Below, in pieces: positions 12,245-26,500 of a DNA stretch of 64,000 nt. Source of the stretch: Tethya wilhelma (Eukaryota; Porifera; Demospongiae; Tethyida; Tethyidae). Positions within the stretch are counted from its first letter, which is position 1; every line of letters starts with the position of its first letter. The stretch spans positions 5,188,898 through 5,252,897 of the forward strand of contig CAXIPT010000006.1 of the NCBI GenBank assembly GCA_964030475.1, read 5' to 3'. Below the pieces are notes generated by a model. The model saw only the letters and a list, made by a program, of their open reading frames with translations, did not search any database and had not been told where the DNA came from. The position numbers were made by a program, and so were the translations under genes.

Positions 12245-12892
12245 CAAAATGTTTATGCTTATAAACTTTCAGGGAAAGAAAGCTAAGCCTTCAAATGCAT
12301 TTAATAGCTTCCCACAGACAGTTACCTTACTGTATTAACCAAGAAGACTGGTAAAAAGTTTCTAGAGCACTCTGGAGAGAGCGCTCGCGAGAAGCCACAA
12401 GAGTGCGATTTTGTTTTCTCCTTCCTTCCTTCAGAATACTGATTTCTTACAAGAATCATGCAGGATCTTGCCATTTTGATCTATTTTTAGAAGTAAGATC
12501 TTACATGTCATTTGCAAGAAATTTCTGCCTGGGTACTTACTGCTTCCTAACTGACTTACTTGAACGCGATTTCCAGACAAACAAAAGGTATTGAGCCAAC
12601 TTTGACTACATAGTGAGTCTTCATTTCATCTGTAGTACGTCCTTTTCGACTTGTTTGCCGGCGAAAAGGCAGCAAACAAAATCTAGGCAGCTTTGAAACT
12701 CTTGATATAAAATACTGTACTTTATTTAGCCATTTTAATGTAGGTAAAGGTCGTCAATAGACCACGTGGTTTCTTGCCCAATGCCTATAATGCGCATGCG
12801 CATCAAATGTACACTTCTGTTTTTTGTAGAGACTGACTAGTCTCTGCTGTGTGATTGTCTCCATGCACCTTGGTGTTTAAAAAAGTGAATGA
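12245..12892. repeat. inner ~650-bp segment of the foldback repeat family
   Basis: This stretch matches 44280-44906 in the same orientation and 49818-50418 in the opposite orientation. Shared landmarks include gagccaactttgac, the run agagagcgct, ccacgtgg, gcgcatgcgcat and the final gaatgaacaagtag. No exon or credible ORF is visible. Confidence 0.75.
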
Positions 12893-13235
12893 ACAAGTAG
12901 TAAAAATTTTATAAAAATGAGAAGTGTAGGAATGGGCAGTGCAGTAAAAAGCAAGGAAACAAGACAAGTCTCTGAATTTCGGCACATGACTACTTCATTT
13001 TTGTGCCCAATTCCTTACTGTGCATCTACATTCTACAAGCTTGTTATTTCATCCAAATTAGTCAATTGCTTGCATTGACTCATGAGTCCGACTGTCAAAT
13101 GACCGACATTTATAACTTGACTCATGAAAATGAAGTAGTCATGTGCCGAAATTCAGAGACTTGTCTTGTTTCCTTGCTTTTTACTGCACTGCCCATTCCT
13201 ACACTTCTCATTTTTATAAAATTTTTACTACTTGT
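12893..13235. mobile_element. foldback (hairpin) element, copy b
   Basis: A complete copy running from acaagtagtaaaaatttt to the mirrored aaaatttttactacttgt, with inverted arms of about 110 bp around a loop of about 120 bp. It sits immediately upstream of gene 2 exon 1, inside what is an intron in the paralogous gene 1 copies. This is why the 5' part of gene 2 cannot be followed. Confidence 0.85.
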
Positions 13236-13285
13236 AAATAATGTACACAATGTTCCACGTATTACAATCTTCTAAAATCATACAG

Positions 13286-16200
13286 TGACTGTACAGATGA
13301 TAACAGGGAACATGACTGTTAGTGAAAATGATGGACAGACTATTTCAATCTGTGCAGCGGGTATTAATATTGTCGAGTTTGAAGTTGAGGCAACTGTTGA
13401 AGTGATGATCACAGGAGACTCTCTAACAAGTAATAAATCAACCTAGATACATACATGTCATTACTATTAATCAGTATCAATAACATGCATGCATGTATTT
13501 ATAATTATTGTACACTCTTGTAGCAATAATGGATGATTTTGTGACACCAGGAGGCACAACTGCTACTTTCTCAGAAGGCCCAGCAATGCAAGCTTGTGTT
13601 AATGTCACAATTGTTAATGATGACTGTTTTGAAGGAGATCATCAGTTTACAGTAACTCTTGTAAATCCATCGCCTGACACAATTGTTATTGATCCAACAA
13701 ACAACCCAATCACAGTGACAATCACAGACAATGAAGGTACAGTTGATAAAGCTTAATTTTATCACATGTGTAGTCAACTGTATATATTCATGTTAAATTG
13801 TCGTAGATGCAACCATTGGATTTGCTGATGATGATCTAATGATGGAGGTGGAAGAAGGAACTGATGTCACCTTTGACCTTCTTCTTAGTACACCTGGAGA
13901 TCCAGCTGGTGTACTAAAGGTTGGGATTGATGTCACTTTAACTCTAATCAATGGAAGCAAAGCTGGTATGCCTCAATGTGATATGCCTAAAGACAGAAAT
14001 AATTAATTCTTGATTCAATCTTGATAAAAACAGTCATGTTTTGCTACGTGCAATATAATCACATTTTCTGTTTCAAAGAATATAATTTGAATACTTGTAT
14101 GTATTTGTATGCAATACATTGTGTAGTACTGAATGATGACTTTGACCAAGAGTTCCTCACTGCTCAATTTGCTGTTGGCGATTTCAATGGTACAAACTCT
14201 TCATCAAGCATTGTATCTATCATTGCTGACAATACTCTTGAAAGTGTCCATTCATTCACTGTGGCTTTGAGTGCCGCTGATGCTGAAGGTGCAGGCTATA
14301 CTCTTGATATGGATCGTGATGTGCTAACAGTCATTATCACTGATACAGCAGATTGTAAGATATTAATTACTACAAGACAACAATAATAACATGGCCGATT
14401 AGAATATTTATCATCTCAAAATGGGTTCTGTTTTGATTTCCCTACAGTGGCTGATTTCACTTTCAGCTTTGTAGCAGTATCTCCTAATCCTGTTGAAGGC
14501 ACTGATGATACAGTTGAGGTTTGCAGTTCAGTAACAACCAGCCTTGTGGCACTGGAGTGTGATGTGACTGTAACAGTGGAAGTCATGGATACTCTAATAG
14601 CAAGTTAGTTGTAATACATTGCCACAGTAGTAAATTTAATTGCATTATCTACATGTATCCATTCTTAGTATGAGTACATAGCATCATACTGTTTTCCCTT
14701 CTTATTGATAATAATCATACAGCTAAAGGTGTTGATTTCACCTCTCCACTTTCTCCTCTCGAGTATTCTTTCTCGTCCTCCTCACCATTTCCACCATGGC
14801 CATTCCCTTGTCTTACATTCAACATCATGGATGATATGAACTTTGAAGGGAACCATTCATTCATAGTAGCTGTGACCTCATCAACCCCTTCAGGAATTGG
14901 TGGCTCTAATGCTAGTACAAGTGTCACAATCTCAGATGATGATGGTTAGTTATAAACTATTCAACTGGCATTATACTGTATATATCTTGAAACTTTCATC
15001 TGCTTTTCATACATAAAAAGGAATATTCTTTATAGGAATGCATAAAGTCGCATATTTGCATTTCTACATTTATTGTGTTAGTTTTGTTATTTTTGTCTTT
15101 TCTGCATGACACACTACATATCTGCAGTGACAGTCCAGATGATAACAGAAGATATAATTTTCAGTGAAGATTCTGCAGGCAATATTTCAATCTGTGCAGC
15201 AGGTGTTAATATTAGCATGTTTGAGGTTGAAGCAAGTGTTGACATGTTGATCACAGGAGACTCTCAAATATGTAAGAATATATTCACTCATGGAGTTATA
15301 GTTAATCAGATGTTAGTACATGTGTATATATATATTATATACACAGCTCTGACAGAAGACATTATGACACCAGGAGGCATAACTGCTAGTTTCTCAACAG
15401 GAGCAGCTGGTCAAGCATGTATTGAAATCATGATTGTTGAAGATAACTCCTTTGAAGCTGATCACCTGTTTACTGTGACACTTGGAAATCCATCACCCAG
15501 TGTGATTGTATTTGATTCAAATGATGATGTCACAGTGACTATCATGGATGATGAAGGTATAGTTGTAAAGTTGTGGTATTAATTGCAACATAACTTCATC
15601 TTAGTCTTCATTCATTTATAGTGGCAACTGTGAACTTTGGTGGACCACCTGCTTTGTCTGGTGTTGAAGGTGTAAATGTTACCATTGAAGTTTCTCTCTC
15701 TGGAATAGCTGATCTTGACATTGATGTAACTGTGGCGTTCTCTAGCATTTTGGATGCAGCAGGTAGAGTTTTGAGTTTTACACCTCCATCATAGTCTGTA
15801 CATATTGTACACTTGTATGTACTGATTACTAAAAATCTTCAACATACTTTTGTTTCATAGAGCTTGAAGATTTTGACTCTTTGCCAGATGTGCAGTTTAG
15901 TTCTGGAGGAGCACTGAATCAAACATTAACTATTTCGTTGCTTGAAGATGAGATAAAGGAGCCTGATGAATCATTTTCAGTTAACATAAATATGAATAGT
16001 AATCCAAGTGTTGTCACCGGATCCTTTTCATCAGTTGAAATAACAATTTTGGCAAGCAATAGTAAGTTATTGTTTTTGAATATTTTCATTACATTCATAT
16101 TTTTTTTCACTTGTTTGTGTTGCTTTTTTCATCTCCTCCTTGTGTGCCGGAATGTTACATAATTAAAAATTAATGATTGTCCGTCTATACTATAGTGTGA

Positions 16201-17583
16201 TTATATGTATAATTGTTCACTTCTCCTTGTCTCAGCTGAGGACTTTGTAATCGTTGTTGAACAGGAGAATATACAACAACTGGAGTCCAGTCCCTCAGTT
16301 AGTGTGTGTGCAGAGATTAGTGGTTTACCAGACTCAGTGGATTCAAACTTCACTACTGTGTCAATACCATTCACTATCATGTCTGGTATGTGATCATACT
16401 TGTGTCTATATAGTCCATTTAGATGAGCATTAATTTCTTTGTCTATATTATTATAAATTTTCACTTTTAACAGTAAGTCTATACACTATACTCAGGTTCT
16501 GCAATAGAAAACACAGACTTCAGTGGTTCTGATCTATCAATGGTTGTCTTTAATGAACCGTTTGGACTGGGACAGACTGCTTGTGCAACTATAAGTATTG
16601 TTAATGACACCATTTTGGAAGAAGATGAATCCTTTACAGTTTCCTTTGGTTCTGCAACCACTCCTCCTGGTATCACAATTGGTTCACCATCAGAGATTAC
16701 TGTGATGATAATGGATGATGGTAATTATTATGATGCATTATTTGCTCTATGCATGTTCATGAATTTTGTGTGTTTTTTAGAACGCGACAATGAGATAACA
16801 ATTTCAGCCGATATGACAGAAACAGATGAAAATGCACAAGATACTCTTCAAGTGTGTGCTACAATCAATGGTGTGACTGGTTCTGAGATTTCTTCTGTTA
16901 ATGTTTCCTTGAGTACAATGGATATTGGTTTAGCAAGTAAGTATACAAGTATACATAAATTGTATACATGCATGTTTATACCCATTGATTTAGAATGACT
17001 ATATGTATAGGGATCCCTGGCCCAACGTACAAATTAATGAGAACAATTATTAAATTTCTGTTACCTTATGTAGCCAGAATATTGATGATCAATAAATTTA
17101 ACAGTTTAGTCTGCAAACATAATATTGATGAATTTTTGTATGTGTGTGCTATGCATGGTGACCAAACTGTTGGCAAATTTAAATGTGATGCAATTTAGAC
17201 TTTCAAATTGACCATTGAACAGTCGAATTAACTTGCCATATTATAATATTGCATGGTGTTTCAGTGTGAATGGGTATAGCTCAGTATACATATCATGGTG
17301 TGAGGCTCATGTACTATAGCTTGAATGACTATATAACTATTACATGCATCCTATACAGCACTGTCTGAAGATTTTAGTGCTCCAACTCCTTCAACGCTAA
17401 TTTTTGACAATCCTGGACCTACACTTGAGCTGCAAGCTTGTGCTAATGTGTCAATAGTGAATGATGACAACTTTGAAGGATTTCATTCTTTTGAAGTGAG
17501 TTTGGTCCCAGACTCACAAAGTCCTTCTTCTTTGATGTTTGGAGATCCTTCCTCAGTCACTATTACCATCACAGATGAACAAG
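13286..17583 (+). CDS. gene 2 exons 1-14: Calx-beta domains 1-7
   Basis: Exons: 13286-13429, 13524-13736, 13807-13965, 14127-14354, 14448-14603, 14723-14944, 15128-15271, 15347-15556, 15622-15762, 15861-16061, 16236-16385, 16496-16720, 16781-16936, 17359-17583. Domain pairs are VTVQMITGNM / DDFVTPGGTT; TIGFADDDLMMEVEEG / NDDFDQEFLT; ADFTFSFVAV / GVDFTSPLSP; VTVQMITEDI / TEDIMTPGGI; ATVNFGGPPA / LEDFDSLPDV; AEDFVIVVEQ / NTDFSGSDLS; ERDNEITISAD / SEDFSAPTPS. The same order occurs on the minus strand in gene 1. Intron 16937-17358 (422 bp) holds no exon that I can support. Confidence 0.85.
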
Positions 17584-20500
17584 GTATGTAAAATATATAA
17601 TATGCGTAGCATCACTTAATATCCTTGCAAATATACTTGATTGTCTTTTTTTATTTTATTTTAGATGCAACCATTGGATTTGCTGATACTGACCTTACAG
17701 TAACTGTTGATGAGGGAAATGTCCTCACTTTTGAGCTTCTTTTGAATACACCAGGAGGTCAACTTGAAGTTCCGATTAATGTAACATCAACACTTGTAAA
17801 TGGAGAGAAAGCAGGTAAAGTATACTTGTATGAGTTCAAAAGTTTAGTCATACAGCCAACTATAGTGTATACTTCGATATTGTTATATCTCTTCAGTGTA
17901 TCTGCAAGATTTTGATCAAGCGACCGTCTCTGCTATTTTTATGGTAACCAATACCAATAATAGTAGATCTACATCAGATAATGTGACAATCATTGCTGAC
18001 AATGCTTTGGAAGGAGAGCATTCATTCACTGTGACTTTGAGTGCTGCTGATGCTGAAGCTGCAGGCTATACTCTTGATATGGATCGTGATGTGCTAACAG
18101 TCATTATCCCTGATATGGCAGATTGTATGTGAACTATGATTGCCATTAAAGGTTTGGTTTATCCATCTTCTTTCTACATGTAGTGGAGGATTTCAGATTC
18201 TTCTTTATACCTACTCCTAATCCAACTGAAGATATGGACAATAATATCGTTTCTGTTTGTGGTTTTGCTCTGTTGTCTGGAATTACACTGGAGTGTAATG
18301 TCACTGTATTTGTTGATGTCACAGATAACATGATAGCAGGTATAAAAATATAATATTATGCTCTCAGTCCTAGAGGTGATCATTAATGTTAACAGTGCCA
18401 AGCAACCACTATAATGTAATACTGATCTCTATTTATTTATATTAAAATTAATACACAGATGAAGGTGTGGATTTTGTATCTCCAATGTCAAACACTTCTG
18501 AACTCGCCTATTTCTTTGACACATCGACTGTAACTGGACCATCTAACTGTCTTGATTTTGAGCTCGTTGATGATATGAACTTTGAAGGAAATCATGTCTT
18601 TACAGTATCTGTATCTTCTGTAACTCCTCCTGGAATAAACGTTGCGGCAATTACCACTATTACAATCTTTGATGATGACGGTTTGTTCAATACAAACTTA
18701 ATACGATCATTATTTCGCACAATAATCACTGCATAAACCTAGCAATTTTGAATTATGTTAGTAGTATCATTTCCAGAATATGTTTATGCATGAAAGATCA
18801 TTGGAAAAATTTTTGAAATCTAGCTGGGATTAGAACCCAGGTCTTAATTTTGAACTTTGGTCGAATGCTCTTACCACTAGACTAACTAGAGCTCACAGGC
18901 ATTAGAGCAGGGAATAGCAGTATACACTACTATTTATAGACACTATATAGTCAACTTCCAAACTAGATCTCAAGGCCTACATGTAATAGCATGACCCGTA
19001 TGAATCGTATGATGCATACATTGCCAGTATGTTCTTCCCAACTGGACAAACTTCATCCTTTCTTGTTCTTATGCATTCACCTATAGTGACTGTTAGGATG
19101 GCAACAGAGGACGTAACTATTCGTGAAAATGATGAAGCCACTATTACAATTTGTGCGGAGGGTGTGGACAAGAATATGTTTGAAATTCCAGCAAGTGTTC
19201 AAATGATGATCACAGGAGATGCATGTAAGCACATCTCACTTCATTTCCACCTTGTCTTGTGTACACAAAATGAGCATTCTCTTAATTTATCATCAAGTTT
19301 TATTGTATGATTAATGCACACAGCTATGCCAGATGATATTACAATATCAACATCAGAGGATGTTGATGGTAACTTCCAAGTGAACTTCACTGTCGGACCA
19401 GCAGAGCCAGCTTGTCTAAACATCACTATTGTCGATGATGACTGTTTTGAAGGAGACCATCAGTTTACTGTAACACTTGTGAATCCATCACCATCTCTGA
19501 TCCAACTTGACCCAGATAATTCTGTTACTGTGACCATCACAGATGCAGAAGGTATAGAAAATCAAGCATACACGTACTTAAAGCTACTGTTTAGTATTAC
19601 CTGGCACATACTCTCAGTATTGTTATACTACCTATGCAGATGCTACTATCGGCTTTGCTGATGAGGACCTTACAGTGACAGTGGATGAGGGAAGTACTTT
19701 CCCATTTAACCTTTTCCTGAACACATCAGGAGGTCCACTAAAGATTGAGATTGATGTCACTTTAACACTGAATGATGGAGACAAAGCAGGTGAATTATAG
19801 TGTCTATTTCTTGATTGTCCGACTTATGCAGTATATACCAAGTGTATGCTTTCACTTTGATAGTTTTATTTAACTATGCTACCTCTACAGTTTTGAATCA
19901 GGACTTTGATCAAAGGACCCTCATTGTTATGTTTCTTGTTAATGATGGCAATGGAGTAGAGCAGTCCACTATAGAAAATGTATCTATCATTGCTGACAAT
20001 GCTCTTGAAGGTGTCCATTCATTCACTGTGACTTTGAGTGCTGCTGATGCTGAAGCTGCAGGCTATACTCTTGATATGGATCGTGATGTGCTAACAGTTA
20101 TTATCCCTGATATGGCAGATTGTATGTGAACTATGATTGCCATTATAGGTTTGTTTTTATTCATCTTTTTTGTACATGTAGTGGAGAGATTCAGTTTCTT
20201 CTTTATACCTACTCCTAATCCAACCGAAGATATGGACAATAATATCATTTCTGTTTGTGGTTTTGCTCTGTTGTCTGGAATTACACTGGAGTGTAATGTC
20301 ACTGTATTTGTTGATGTCACAGATAACATGATAGCAGGTATGCACAGTGCTAGTGCTAGAGGTGATCATTAATGATTTATTAACAGTGCAATGCAACCAC
20401 TATGTTGATGCTTTATTATGTGAATCTATTTATTTATATCTAAATACACAGATGAAGGTGTGGATTTCATACCTCCAATGTCAAACACTTCTGAACTCGC

Positions 20501-23500
20501 CTATTTCTTTGACACATCGACTGTAACTGGACCATCTGATTGTCTTGATTTTGAGCTTGTTGACGATATGAACTTTGAAGGAAATCATGTCTTTACAGTA
20601 TCTGTATCTTCTGTAACTCCTCCTGGAATAGATGCTGATGCAAGTACCACTATTACAATCTTTGATGATGATGGTTAGTTTTAAACCTATATAGTAACTT
20701 TATCTTTACAGTAACCTAAGAATTATTCTCTTAATCCTAGTAATACCTCTTTTTTTTGGATTTGTTTTGTGATAGCAAAATCATTAGAAAAATTCTCATG
20801 AATGCTTAAGTGTAATATGATTGTTGTCGTGCCTTGTTCTATACATTCATCTACGTACAGTGACAGTTCGAATGGCGACAGAGGACATGACTATTAGTGA
20901 AAATGATGAAACCACTGTTACAATCTGTGCAGAAGGTGTTAATAAATTTGCATTTGAAATTCCTGCAACTGTTCAGATGATGGTCACTGGAGATGCTCAA
21001 ATATGTAAGCTAGTTATTATGTCATTAATTTTTATTTACAAATAGCATCCCGAAATAATTTTCCATGATCAGTCTCTTCAATGCATATTATGGTCAAATT
21101 GTTATATGCACAACATACACACAGCTATGTCCGATGATATTACAATTATATCAATATCAGAGGATGTTAATGGTAACTTCCCAGTGAACTTCACTGTTGG
21201 TCCAGCAGAGCCAGCTTGTCTAAACATTACTATTGTGGATGATGACAGTTTTGAAGGAGACCATCAGTTTACTGTAACACTTGTGAATCCATCACCATCT
21301 CTGATCCAACTTGACCCAGATGATTCTGTTACTGTGACCATCACAGATGCAGATGGCAAGTTTCTGCATTTACTATTATTCATTTGTTCACTTAATTTTT
21401 ACCTTTGCTCTCTTTTTCATTAAAGATGCTACTGTATTCCTGAGTGATATAGAATTACTAGACTGTGAAGGTACATCAGTTTTGCTCTGTGCTAATCTAT
21501 CTGTATTGAAACCAACTGAAGTACCCTTGTCTGTGAGATTTGATTTGATGGATGGATCTGCAAGTATGTTTTATTCTCAATTTATTTTCAAATAGAAAAA
21601 AATAAATTCATACATGGGAAGCAGATAATGTTTATTCTTTATTTTAATTTAATTTTATAGCTTTAAATGATGATTACAGTAGTATTGGACAGTCTGCTGT
21701 ATTTGGGCCTGGAGCAATTGATGCTCAACAGGCCTGTTTAGAAGTATCTCTCCTCACTGATGATGTATTGGAAGGAGATCAGACCTTTGAAGGCAGCATT
21801 GCTATGACAACACCTAGTGCTACAATAACACAATCTATTGCCAGTTCAACTCTTATCACCATAATTGATAAAAACCCTCAAGGTATGTGTTTGGACCAAT
21901 GTCAAGAGTGTGCAATTATTCAACTGTTTGCTGTGTTAGATGCAACTGTTGGCTTTGTTAATTCATCATTTGCTGGAGCTGAAGGTGATCCACCTGTACA
22001 AGTGTGTGTGGTACTGAGCGCTCTTCCAGCTGGAGGATCTGAAGTGAACATTGTTGTTGACCTGACGACTGCGGATAGAGCTAAAGCTTGTAAGTAATAC
22101 TGAGATGCTCTTTCATTCATTGAAAATAATATTTGATTATTATAGAGTGTGTTCATTACTTGTGTGTGGAATATAATACTATGTTGTCCTTTTGCATAAT
22201 ATTTTTCAGTGAACGGCTCTGATTATAATCTGATTGGACCAAATACTCTGAGTTTTATGCCAGGAGATTTTGATTCTCTCATTGATAGTCTACAGTGTGC
22301 CGATGTGACATTGATTGATGATATGACTATAGAAGGAGAACATTCTTTTACTGTACACTTAGTAGCCGTTGAGCCTAGCATAAGTGTGGATATAATCTAT
22401 GCTAGTGTCACCATTCAAGATGTTAACTGTAAGTACACAAGCACTAAATGCATGCATGCATGTTATGCCTCAAGTGTCATTATAGTCATCGCATAATTCC
22501 TTTCCCTAGCTGCCACTGTTGGGTTTTCAATGCTAACCTACAATGCCCAAGAAGGCCAGTCTGATCCTCTGGAAGTGTGTCTTGTCATCTCAGATGTACC
22601 TACTGGTGGCTTAGAGTGTGATGTCACAGTTACATTAGGTGCTATTGATGAAGCGAAAACTGGTATTGGAGTTAATTACAGTGGCATGTAACAATCAAGA
22701 TATATTTATTTCTTTCCATAATATAGCATTAATTTTACTCAACAATGTTTGTATGTAAATACAGTTCTGATGGATGACTACACTCTTCCAAGTCCTTTCT
22801 CCGTTGTATTCCCCTCTGGTACAACAATGAGTGGTGACTCACTGTGTGCTAGTATCACTATTGTGAATGACCAAGAGCTGGAGGGAGATGAACAGACCTT
22901 TAATGTTGAAATAATGAGTGTCTCACCTGACAATGTTGTTCGTAACATCAGTGCTGATATTGCTACTGTGACTATTGCTGATGATGATGCTGATGGTATG
23001 TGATGAGTAGTATCTCTGCTAGCATGTGTGCTGGTCTTTTACAATGCATATCATACTATAGATGCCACTGTTGGATTTGTCATGCCATCAATTAGTGCAA
23101 TGGAAGGTCAATTAGACAATGCAGAAATTTGTCTCAACATTTCAGTGATACCAACTGGAGGATTGGCTTGTCCTGTGGTTGTGACTCTTTCTATAGAAAA
23201 TGCTATGGACTTAATGGAGGGTAAGCATTAAACTATTGTGTATACATTTGCAATGCCTATACGTCATTATTGTGTATCATATTATTGTAACACAGCAACT
23301 GAAGGATCCGATTTTGAAATTGTTGAGCCATTTGAAGTCACATTTAATGTTAGCAGTACCAATGGTGATCAAGAATGTGCAATGGTGTCTATTCTTGATG
23401 ACAGTGCATTGGAAGACACACAGGGTTTCAGAGTAACAATTGCTAGCACCTCTCCTGACATCAACATTGATCCAGCTGCTACATCTACTGTATTGTCTAT

Positions 23501-26500
23501 TGAAGATGATGATGGTAACTACTGTAGTAATTACTTGCAGTAAAGGTGGTGTTTATTTTGAGCATTTTGATTCAATTTGTAGTGGCAGAGATTGGATTTT
23601 CTGGAACTACAACATTTTCACTTCCTGAAAATGGATCGATTGGTGAAATTATGGTGTGTGTGGCTTTCACCAGCCTGGCAGATGTTGGCTTGGAGCGTGA
23701 CCTCACTGTTCAGTTTGAAACACAAGCCCAGACTGCATGTACGTTGGGTGTGATTACTGTTGTTGCAGTAATGTACTAATATTGAATTTTTTTCCCCCTC
23801 AGTGACACCAGAGGACTTTGCCCCTGGCAGCTTTAATTTGACTGTTCCAGCAGCAACTTTATTAGGGGAGCAAGTCTGTGAAATGTTTCCAGTAGGAGAC
23901 CTTATTTTAGAGGACAGTATTGTTGAAGGCACTCAAAGTTTCTTCCTTGGTCTTACTGGAGCTTCTATAACGGAACGCCTTGATTTAAATCAAGATCCAA
24001 TCATTATCGAAATCATTGACAATGATGGTAGGTAAACACATGAAGGAAACTCTATGACAAAATTTATTTGTAATGTTACAGCCAGCTTTAGTATTGTGAT
24101 TATGTATATAACATTCCTACAGAGGTAACCGTCAGTTTTATTGAACGAGAGTACACAGTTGAAGAGAACAGTACTGTGCATATTTGTGTCGATTTTGGCG
24201 AATACTTGCAACGAGAAGTCAATGTTGACGTTCTTCAGGAAGCTGTGTTTGACATACTACTCGGAGGTATAGACCATGCATGCATGCAAGTTTTGCATAC
24301 TATTTAATATTATAAATCACGTTTTGTTCTTTCAGCTTCACAACAAACTGTCCTCACTACATTACCTGTTGGAGAGGGTGCTACTTTTGAGATTACAGTT
24401 TATGGTGGAATAGCATGCTTTGATTATGTTGCTGACCAAGACAATCTCAAGGAAAATATAGAGCTTTTCTTCCTCTGTCTTGTGTCAAATGATTCAGCAG
24501 CTGTCTTTGGACGTGATTTGGCCTCTGTATCCATACCTAGCAATGGAGGTTTGACAATTATTTGGCAATCAAACCTTACTATTTTAAAATGAGAAATGCA
24601 ATTTGCTGTTGATTTCTGTGTAGTTCTTGAAGCATCTCTCGTGGTTGATGAATCATCAGTCTCTGAAAGTGGTGGTGTTTTCAAAGTGTGTGTGATGGTT
24701 GATCATCTACCGCGGACAGAAGTGATTATAAGAATGTCTACTGTCGAAGGAACTGCTACAGGTATATCAACTCCTTAACTATACAACCTTAATTGTGCTG
24801 CATGTATCTACCATGCATGCACACGAAGATAGTAGATTACTATAATAATATATAATACATACTGCTTTATTCATACTTCAAATAGCATTGGAAGATTACT
24901 ATCCTGTTGAAAATAAAGGCATCGTTTTTGGATTCAATCTCCCTACAACCCAGTGTATTAACATTCATATTTTGAATGATGAGTGCCTTGAAGAGAGTGT
25001 GGAGCAGTTTAGTGTAGTGCTCTCTTCAGATCAAGACTGTGTGATTTTTGCTGAAGGAAAATCTATGACAAATTTGATTATCCTTGATGATGACAGTAAG
25101 TATACAGCTTATTTATGATTGTGTATTGTACATTCAGGTGTGAATTAATGCTGATACACACACCACACACATAAATTATTATATCAATCTATATAGGTGT
25201 TCTTTTGAGCTTTGTGGAGACTCACTACAGTGTTCAAGAGTCCATTGTCACAGTTCAAGCTTGTGTGGAAGTATGTGAAGGTGAACTCAAACGAAATGCT
25301 TCATTTAGTATCAAAGCTATGGATGGTACTGCACAATGTAAGGCACCTTGATCAAATAATCTCTACCAATTATTGATCTTCTTTTTCTTTGATTATATAT
25401 TAGCTCCAGAAGACTATAATGGGACTTCTGTAGTGACAATGGAGTTTACACCTTTCAATTTTAAAACCAACCTTTGTGTTGATATTTCTATTGTGGATGA
25501 CTTGATTCTTGAAAGTGACGAGTTCTTTTCACTGAGTTTGTGTTTAGAAGATGCCTCTGTTTTCTTTAAGGATGATCTTAGTACAGTGTGGATTGAAGAT
25601 GATGATTGTGAGTGTCGTTAGACTGAGAATATAAATGCAATAGTCAAGAGAAATTTGCCATTAATTCTTTGTAGGTGCCTCAATCGCACTAAGTCAAGAG
25701 TCCTATACTGTTATGGAGTCTGAGGGAAATGCTCAAGTTTGTGTGGATCTTTTAAATGCGACTGAGAGGAATGTGGAGGCTGTTGGTTTTACAGTCCCAA
25801 TCACTGCTGAAGGTCATTATATATGATTCTTTGTACATGTACATGGTTTTACTTTATAGACTCTCATAGTAGCTAGCTAAATATAGCTATAAGGTTGGTT
25901 CACAATATTTCCTGTTGTGTCAGATAAAAATTATTCGCGCGCAGATACACAGGAATGCACCGTATCAAACGTACATTAATTTTGGACAACTCTTCTAAAT
26001 CTGTGTCAATGCGTTGCGTTGCGTCGCCAAATGTGAAGTACTATTATGCGATGCAGAAACAGATCTTGTGAACCTGTCTATATATGCTCATGTTAACTTT
26101 CAAGTTTTCAATGATTGAATCACAGATCCTAATGACTATATTGGAGGTCCTCAACAATTTTTGTTTACCCCTTCTGGTGATTCTCAACAATGTACTGATA
26201 TTACGATAATCCTGGATAATAACGATGAGTCTACTGAAAGTTTCCTTCTACTGCTCACCACCATTGATGATGCCATCAAGATTGGAACGAGATATGCCTC
26301 CATCAATATATTTGAAGGTGAAATTCAAAAAAACAATGTTTTGTTAAGACATAATCTAGTAATTAAATTCTATACATTTTTTCTAAAGGTTCCGCTGTGG
26401 TTGAAAAACGAAGTGCTCCTCTCTATAATGTACTTGACACTGAAAGTAAGTGTCTCAGAAATATTGTTTGTATATTTTGACTAAAACTATGCTTGAATCA

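Noticed and set aside
12117..12338. Plus-strand frame spanning the N gap
   Set aside because: It is made of repeat arm sequence and unknown bases.
13240..13286. A start codon for gene 2 just upstream of exon 1
   Set aside because: The sequence matches intron sequence of the paralogous copies and ends in an acceptor, so exon 1 here is internal rather than first.
18820..18894. Functional tRNA gene on the minus strand
   Set aside because: Box A and B resemblance and the T stem are present, but the acceptor stem does not pair and the anticodon arm is not convincing, so only a tRNA-derived relic is claimed.
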